DNA from: Pedobacter nutrimenti
GTDB taxonomy: Bacteria > Bacteroidota > Bacteroidia > Sphingobacteriales > Sphingobacteriaceae
Reading direction: 5' to 3'
Assembly (NCBI RefSeq): GCF_003208655.1
Contig: NZ_QKLU01000004.1
Span: 434,001-498,000 of the forward strand
DNA length: 64,000 nucleotides
The position numbers and the translations under genes are program-made. Below the pieces are notes generated by a model. That model searched no databases and was not told where the DNA came from. It saw nothing but the letters and a program-made list of their open reading frames with translations. How positions within the stretch are numbered: the first letter of the stretch is position 1; the number at the start of each line of letters is the position of its first letter. Below, piece by piece: positions 58,929-64,000 of the stretch.

Positions 58929-59801
58929 TTAAACCGGATCTGCTGGTTTGAAAAATGACACCATTTTCGCAGCAAAGTCCTGATGTGCCGCGAGCCATTT
59001 TGTTACGCCTTCTTGTTCATTCGGGCTACTGGCCAGGCTGGCCAGTAAAGAACTCAGCTCTGCATCGTCCAGCTGAAAATTCTTAAAGAAATCAGCCAGT
59101 TCGGGATGCGAGGCCATAAACTTTTTATTCACCACGGTCTGGATATTTTCTGCAAGACCAAAGACGCCTTTAGGGTCATCCAGAAATTTCAGTTTATAAA
59201 CACTAAACACATAATGAGGTGTCCAGCCCGTAATCACTACAGCTTGTTTTGCATCGATGCTTTTCTTTAATACAGCCAGCATTGCCGCCTCACTGGAAGA
59301 CTGAAGTTCTAGCTGTAATCCATAGCTTTTTATGGCCTGTTGCGCTTTGCTTGTGACTCCTGCACCAGCATCGATCCCTACAATTTTAGCTTTGAACAAT
59401 GCCGATTTCGCATTCAATTCTTCAATACTGCTGATGTTAACTTCCTCAGGCACGACAAAACCAATGCGTGCCTTTTGGAAATTTGTTCCCATCACCATAA
59501 GCTTATCTTCAAATCTATCCAGGTATTCTTTATGTGTGACAGGCAGCCAGGCATCCAAAAAAACATCGGCATTCCCTCTGGCCACTGCAGCAAATACGGG
59601 TGCTACATCTGCATTTTTCACTTCTACTTTATAACCCTGCTGTTCCAGAAGGGCCTTAGACAAGTGTGTCATTGCAATACCTTCGGCCCAGTTTACCGAG
59701 GCAATAACAACTTTTTTAGCAGCTGGGGTATGACTGCAGGAAAGCATTGTCCCCATAAACAGCAGGATACTGGTATGAACAATTAATTTTCTCATTTTCA
59801 T
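58929..59801 (-). CDS. proX: Glycine betaine/choline ABC transporter substrate-binding lipoprotein
   Basis: The 290-residue protein has a lipoprotein signal ending at Cys22 (MLSCSHTP) and the OpuAC fold. Three Trp residues typical of an aromatic cage for a trimethylammonium group are present: W38 (VNWAEG), W85 (DAWLPVTH) and W193 (TGWTPHYVF). The domain order and length are standard. It is the last gene of proVWX; its ATG shares one base with the permease stop. Choline, carnitine and betaine cannot be separated from sequence alone. Confidence 0.9.
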   Translation of the reverse strand: MKMRKLIVHTSILLFMGTMLSCSHTPAAKKVVIASVNWAEGIAMTHLSKALLEQQGYKVEVKNADVAPVFAAVARGNADVFLDAWLPVTHKEYLDRFEDKLMVMGTNFQKARIGFVVPEEVNISSIEELNAKSALFKAKIVGIDAGAGVTSKAQQAIKSYGLQLELQSSSEAAMLAVLKKSIDAKQAVVITGWTPHYVFSVYKLKFLDDPKGVFGLAENIQTVVNKKFMASHPELADFFKNFQLDDAELSSLLASLASSPNEQEGVTKWLAAHQDFAAKMVSFFKPADPV

Positions 59802-60628
59802 TAAACTTTAATCTCCTTTTTTAAACCAAAGGATTGGGTAATCCGATCCAGAATTACAGCCAGGATCACCACCGCAATCCCACCTTCAAAACCTGTCCCG
59901 ATCTTTAACTGGGTAATTCCCTTCAGCACCACCTCACCAAGTCCGCCCGCGGCAATCATTGCAGAAATCACGACCATAGAAAGGGCCATCATCATGGTTT
60001 GGTTTACTCCGGCCAATATGGTTGGAAGGGCAAGTGGCAATTCAACTTTAAAAAGCAGCTGTTTTGAAGTCGCTCCGAATGAGCGGGTAGCCTCTACAAT
60101 ATCCCGGGGTACCTGCTTAAGCCCCAGGGTTGTTAAACGCACTGCCGGGGGCATGGAAAAGATGACTGTTGCAAAGGCCCCAGGTACTTTTCCCAAACCA
60201 AAAAACAGTACCGCAGGAATAAGGTACACAAAGGCGGGCAGGGTTTGCATCAGGTCAAGTACCGGGCGGATCAGTTTCCCCGCAAAAGCATTTTTTGCCG
60301 CCCAGATGCCCAGCGGTATGCCTATGAGCAATGCAATAAAAGCAGATGACAAAATCAGGGCAAGTGTTGCCATGGTCTGGGTCCAATAGCCCATTCCCCA
60401 GATCAGGGACAAACCTGTAAGGGTCAGTATGGTTAAGCCCCAACCTGATCTTTTCCAGGCCAGAAAAGCAATGAGCAAAATCAGTACATAAAAAGGCGGA
60501 AGCAGCAACAGCCATTCCACAGAATTCACCACAGCCTCTACAACAACCCGTACGGCATCAAAGAAGCCTTCTCCCTGAAAGCTTAGCCAGTTAATCAGTT
60601 TTTCAATATAATATCCTATACGCATCAT
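59801..60628 (-). CDS. proW: Glycine betaine/choline ABC transporter permease
   Basis: The 275-residue inner membrane permease has about seven helices. The EAA loop is EATRSFGATSKQLLFKVELPLALPTILAGVNQTMMMALSMVVI at about 180-222, which contacts the ATPase. The N-terminus has a short amphipathic helix. It lies directly after proV and before proX with no gap, as in a classical operon. Confidence 0.93.
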   Translation of the reverse strand: MMRIGYYIEKLINWLSFQGEGFFDAVRVVVEAVVNSVEWLLLLPPFYVLILLIAFLAWKRSGWGLTILTLTGLSLIWGMGYWTQTMATLALILSSAFIALLIGIPLGIWAAKNAFAGKLIRPVLDLMQTLPAFVYLIPAVLFFGLGKVPGAFATVIFSMPPAVRLTTLGLKQVPRDIVEATRSFGATSKQLLFKVELPLALPTILAGVNQTMMMALSMVVISAMIAAGGLGEVVLKGITQLKIGTGFEGGIAVVILAVILDRITQSFGLKKEIKV

Positions 60629-61867
60629 TTATACAATTTCTTTTTGAAGGTTATCCATCATGTTTCCATTTACATTTTGCCAGCAGGCCCCTGTTGTTTC
60701 AATAAGCAAAGAGGTCTGGGCAACGATGCCCAATAGTTTATTACTGTCTTTATCGACGACGGGCACTGCCCTTCCATTCTCTGCAATAAATGGAAGCATT
60801 TGCTCTACTGTGCTTTCAGGGTAAGCCACAGGCAAATCCCTTAAAATCGCTTTTTCAATAGTCTTGTGTCCCTGCGCTTTCAGTTCCAGAATATCTTTCA
60901 GGTAAACAAAGCCCAGAAAATGTTTATCGGCAGAAACTGCAGGCAAAGATGTTAATCCCGAACTGCGCATTTTTCGTAAACTCCCTTCTACCCCATCTTT
61001 TTTATAAATGGCAACCGTTGGTTTTTCAAACATCAGACTGGCAGCAGTAACGATCGACTTGCGGTCTACCTTTTCGACAAAAGAAGAAACATATGCTGTT
61101 GCCGGACTGGTTAAAATATCTTCGGGGGTACCAATCTGGATCACCTCACCATCTTTCATAATGGCAATCCTGTCCCCAAGCCGGATGGCCTCGTCCAGAT
61201 CGTGTGTAATAAATACAATCGTCTTGTGCATCTTCTGTTGCAGGTCAATTAACTCATCCTGCATTTGCGTACGGATTAATGGATCCAGTGCAGAGAATGC
61301 CTCATCCATCAGCAGGATTTCCGGATCATTGGCCAAAGCCCTCGCCAGACCAACACGCTGCTGCATTCCACCGGAAAGCGAGGCGGTATGCTGCTGTTCA
61401 TATCCATGTAAACCAACCAGGTTAATAACGGATTGCGCTTTTTCCAAACGTTCCTGTTCTGCTACGCCCTGGAGTTCCAGTCCGAAAGCTACATTTTCCA
61501 GTACCGAACGGTGTGGCAGTAAACCAAATTTTTGAAAAACCATAGCCATTTCTTTGCGGCGGACCTGTTGCAGTTGCTGGTCCTGCAAACTGGTGATATC
61601 GACCTGGTTGAGGATCACTTTACCTGAAGTTGGTTCAATGAGGCGATTCAGACAACGCAGCAAACTTGACTTACCACTGCCCGACAAACCCATAATGACA
61701 AAAAACTCCCCTTGTTCAATTTCAAAGTTTGCGTTTTTTACTGCAACGGTACAACCCGTTTTCTTAAGGATTTCGGCCTTGCTTTTACCTTGTTTCAATA
61801 AAGAAAGTGCTTCTTCTTTTTCTTTTCCAAAAATAAGGGTGAGCGCTTCTATTTTAAGTTTGGACAT
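60629..61867 (-). CDS. proV: Glycine betaine/choline ABC transporter ATPase with CBS domains
   Basis: The protein of about 412 residues has Walker A GLSGSGKSS (60-68), the signature LSGGMQQRVGLARAL, Walker B ILLMDEAFSALDPLIR, and two C-terminal CBS domains (about 275-400: IYKKDGVEGSLRKMRSSGLTSLPAV, DKDSNKLLGIVAQTSLL), which in OpuA sense ionic strength. The start at MSKLKIEALT (61867) follows an AGGAG ribosome binding site; the frame is open to a TTG at 61897. It is preceded by a long leader (61868-62057) and a strong promoter (62064-62094). Confidence 0.93.
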   Translation of the reverse strand: MSKLKIEALTLIFGKEKEEALSLLKQGKSKAEILKKTGCTVAVKNANFEIEQGEFFVIMGLSGSGKSSLLRCLNRLIEPTSGKVILNQVDITSLQDQQLQQVRRKEMAMVFQKFGLLPHRSVLENVAFGLELQGVAEQERLEKAQSVINLVGLHGYEQQHTASLSGGMQQRVGLARALANDPEILLMDEAFSALDPLIRTQMQDELIDLQQKMHKTIVFITHDLDEAIRLGDRIAIMKDGEVIQIGTPEDILTSPATAYVSSFVEKVDRKSIVTAASLMFEKPTVAIYKKDGVEGSLRKMRSSGLTSLPAVSADKHFLGFVYLKDILELKAQGHKTIEKAILRDLPVAYPESTVEQMLPFIAENGRAVPVVDKDSNKLLGIVAQTSLLIETTGACWQNVNGNMMDNLQKEIV

Positions 61868-62057
61868 AGGTTTTCTCCTGTTAAAAATTGAATACAAAAC
61901 AGCTTCATTACTGCCTGTACAAATGCTTTAAATAAAACATTAAAATGAAAAAATCAGGGTGTAATTTCCCCGGACATTTAAACAGATATTGTTGCTGTAT
62001 CTTTATAGAAAAACAAGCACTCAGATGGTGCTTTAACAGCGGACGTTTAAACTAAAA
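61868..62057 (-). promoter_or_regulatory. Long leader of the proVWX operon
   Basis: The predicted transcript has about 190 nt before the ATG. It contains GTTTAAACGTCCG and GTTTAAATGTCCG, near-identical sequences about 70 bases apart, a GCAC/GTGC hairpin between them, and GGGG...ACCC followed by TTTTTT. The latter looks like a terminator, so a riboswitch-type attenuator is possible. No known class was recognised. Confidence 0.4.
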
Positions 62058-62063
62058 ACTGTG

Positions 62064-62094
62064 CAAAGATAGGCAAAACAAGGTCAAAAACCAA
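62064..62094 (-). promoter_or_regulatory. Promoter of the proVWX operon
   Basis: Minus strand: TTG at 62094-62092 and TATCTTTG at 62071-62064, 20 bases apart, which is the consensus layout for this phylum. Confidence 0.65.
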
Positions 62095-62167
62095 GTTTTA
62101 ACTCAAAAAAGCGTTTGAAGGGCCTTCATTCAGACCTCCTAAAACAGTTTAAAACAGGATAAAAAAA

Positions 62168-64000
62168 TCAGTCTGAAAACAGGTACTGAACAATTTTTCC
62201 GTACAGTTCCGAAGGGTTAAAAGGCTTGGAAATATAATCGTTCATTCCTGCTTCAATCGTTTTGCCTTTAACCTCTGAAAAAGCCGATGCGGTGAGCGCA
62301 ATAATGGGTATTTTCTGAAAACGTTCTCCTTTGAGCGCACGGATTTTAACACTCGCTTTATAACCATCCATCACCGGCATTTGAAGGTCCATCAGTACCA
62401 GGTGATACTCATTTTGTTTGACCTTTTCCACGGCCCCTGTCCCAGTTCCGGCAAGATCTACCTGCAGGCCCCATTTTTCCATAAATTTAAGGGCAACCTT
62501 GGTATTGATTTCATTATCCTCAGCCAGCAGGACCTTGTAGCCCCCCAGATTCTGCAACTGGCTGGTCTGACCATGATAGGCACGAGCAGATTTTTTTTCG
62601 CTTTTTTTGAAAGACAAGCTAAAGGAAAAAGAAGATCCTTTCCCCGGTTGGGAAATCAGGTGTACCTCGCTTCCCTGCAGCTGCAATAATTTTTTAGTAA
62701 TGGCCAGTCCTAAACCTGTGCCACCGAAACGCCTGGTCGTATCTGCGCTGGCTTGCGCAAAACTCTCAAAAATATAATCCTGTACCGCAGGTTCTATACC
62801 GATCCCTGTATCTTTTACCCCAAAGTCCAGCTGCACACTTTGATGGTCTGCAGACCGGAGCCCAATGGTCACCAGCACTGAGCCTTTTTTTGTAAATTTA
62901 AGTGCATTGCTGATCAGGTTATTTAATATCTGTGAAAGGCGCACCGGATCGCCCACCAAAATTTGAGGCAGTGCTGCATCCATTTTAAGCTCAAAACGGA
63001 TTCCTTTTTCGTCAGCCTGGATCTGGTGGGCATGCTTGATGCTGCTCATCAGTTCTGTTAAATTAAAATCCGTTTCTTCAAAAACTATTTTTCCGGATTC
63101 AATTTTACTATAATCCAGGATGTCATTGATCAGGCTCAGTAAGTTTTCACTTGAAAATTTCAGGACCTTGAGATTTTCGATTTGTTCAGCTTTGGGATCT
63201 TCCTGCAACAACAAATGTGTCATACCAATCACCGCATTCATCGGCGTACGGATTTCATGGCTCATATTAGACAGGAATTGTTGTTTGGCCAGCGCTGCGC
63301 TTTCAGCAGTCTGCTTGGCCTTAAGCAGTTCTGCTTCCGTATGCTTTACGGCCGTAATATCCATCACCGCTCCCATTATTTTCACCGTTTTTCCATCTTT
63401 AACCACGGGTATACCAATGCTCCTCAGCCATTTGTCATCATGTATGGTCTGAAGTTCCAGATCATAGGGCTGTTGCTGTTCAATGGCTTTTTTTAGCCCT
63501 TCTTCCAAACGCCTTCTTCCATCTTCCCGGTAAAAAGAAATGGCCTGTTCCACGGTGGTGGTATCGTCTGGTATTCCCGATAAAAGTTTAAGGTATTTTG
63601 TTCTGTACACAGAACCTGTTAATACATCATATTCCCAGCCCCCTGTTTTATTGATCCGCTGGCTGGTGTCCAATAATTCTACTGTCCTTTTCAATTCGGC
63701 CTCTGCCTTAAGTAAGCGTTGTTCTGCTGCTTTTTGCTCAGAAATATCCTGACAAAATACAGTTACCCCTTTCACTGTGCCATCTGCAGCAAATACCGGA
63801 TTGCAGATCATACTGTAAAAGGCCCGGTGTAAATCTGGTTCCCCAAACTCTTCTATGGTCTCAACCGTTTGGCCCGATAAGACCCGGTTAAATAATTCAA
63901 CTGTTTTATCCTCATCAATTCCACTATTTTTCCCGGCAAGCTCCCGGTAATTGTCTCCCAGCTGCAACTCCACTCCCCGGCCCGCTTTGATGACTTCCTG
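62168..64000 (-). CDS. Hybrid histidine kinase/response regulator with PAS domains, N-terminus cut by the window edge
   Basis: The visible 610 residues start inside a PAS domain (the frame is open to base 64000, so the gene continues beyond the window). A second PAS follows (GGWEYDVLTGSVYRTKYLKLL...), then the kinase: H-box FLSNMSHEIRTPMN, N-box LNNLISNALKF, DTGIGI and GGTGLGLAI, and a C-terminal receiver (LLAEDNEINTKVALKFMEKWG, phospho-Asp in LVLMDLQMPVMDG, Lys in YISKPFNP). No transmembrane segment is in the visible part. The signal sensed is unknown. It is the only kinase in the window. Confidence 0.92.
   Translation of the reverse strand, partial: QEVIKAGRGVELQLGDNYRELAGKNSGIDEDKTVELFNRVLSGQTVETIEEFGEPDLHRAFYSMICNPVFAADGTVKGVTVFCQDISEQKAAEQRLLKAEAELKRTVELLDTSQRINKTGGWEYDVLTGSVYRTKYLKLLSGIPDDTTTVEQAISFYREDGRRRLEEGLKKAIEQQQPYDLELQTIHDDKWLRSIGIPVVKDGKTVKIMGAVMDITAVKHTEAELLKAKQTAESAALAKQQFLSNMSHEIRTPMNAVIGMTHLLLQEDPKAEQIENLKVLKFSSENLLSLINDILDYSKIESGKIVFEETDFNLTELMSSIKHAHQIQADEKGIRFELKMDAALPQILVGDPVRLSQILNNLISNALKFTKKGSVLVTIGLRSADHQSVQLDFGVKDTGIGIEPAVQDYIFESFAQASADTTRRFGGTGLGLAITKKLLQLQGSEVHLISQPGKGSSFSFSLSFKKSEKKSARAYHGQTSQLQNLGGYKVLLAEDNEINTKVALKFMEKWGLQVDLAGTGTGAVEKVKQNEYHLVLMDLQMPVMDGYKASVKIRALKGERFQKIPIIALTASAFSEVKGKTIEAGMNDYISKPFNPSELYGKIVQYLFSD

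Overview
The window reads as chromosomal DNA of a Bacteroidota bacterium, most like Sphingobacteriaceae (Pedobacter-type). The basis is: SusC/SusD pairs, DUF4397, DUF4249, DUF5690 and DUF6443 proteins, RHS and tail-fibre-like surface proteins, promoters with a TAnnTTTG -7 box, weak ribosome binding sites, and moderate to low GC. Most genes lie on the minus strand in compact, often overlapping operons. No rRNA, tRNA, CRISPR array or intact insertion sequence was seen.

Layout. 1-2.8 kb: the start of an M24 aminopeptidase, an unusual 11-nt periodic repeat array, two small unknown genes, a candidate small RNA and a plug-like secreted protein. 3-10.1 kb: a two-gene RHS/YD-repeat system whose second protein ends in a metzincin-type metalloprotease domain, followed by an overlapping small gene that may encode immunity. 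10.5-14.8 kb: five tandem paralogues of a tail-fibre-like secreted protein. They share a 26-bp upstream element with the RHS operon. 15-15.8 kb: a shortened Rpn-like gene between REP-like repeats. 15.8-22 kb: a complete SUF iron-sulfur assembly operon (sufBCDSE, a SufT-like gene, and an Rrf2 regulator), with a perfect palindrome in the promoter spacer. 22-28.1 kb: a six-gene lipid-modification operon (desaturase, DUF1295, two CFA-type methyltransferases, FAD oxidoreductase, DUF1365) behind an 11-bp inverted-repeat operator. 28.2-29.9 kb: a cupin, a single-domain response regulator and a YiiX-like hydrolase.

29.9-44.7 kb is the most interesting part. A polysaccharide-utilization-type operon (TPR/LuxR regulator, SusC, SusD, GH2 beta-galactosidase, GH63 alpha-glucosidase) runs by a 4-nt stop/start overlap into a fused kinase/phospho-lyase resembling hydroxylysine kinase plus 5-phosphohydroxylysine phospho-lyase. 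A DUF1338 (2-oxoadipate dioxygenase/decarboxylase family) gene follows. Together these would fit uptake and breakdown of glucosyl-galactosyl-hydroxylysine, the sugar-amino acid unit of collagen. This pathway assignment is an inference.

44.7-64 kb: a membrane-anchored beta-carbonic anhydrase, several small unknown genes, a DUF4397 lipoprotein, a putative aminoethylphosphonate catabolic trio (PhnX-like HAD, DUF5690 transporter, TIGR03364-type FAD oxidase), an unknown lipoprotein, a TonB receptor/DUF4249 pair, an ECF sigma factor with a zinc-finger anti-sigma candidate, an EamA transporter with a structured leader, a ProVWX-type betaine/choline ABC transporter with a 190-nt leader, and a hybrid histidine kinase cut by the right edge.
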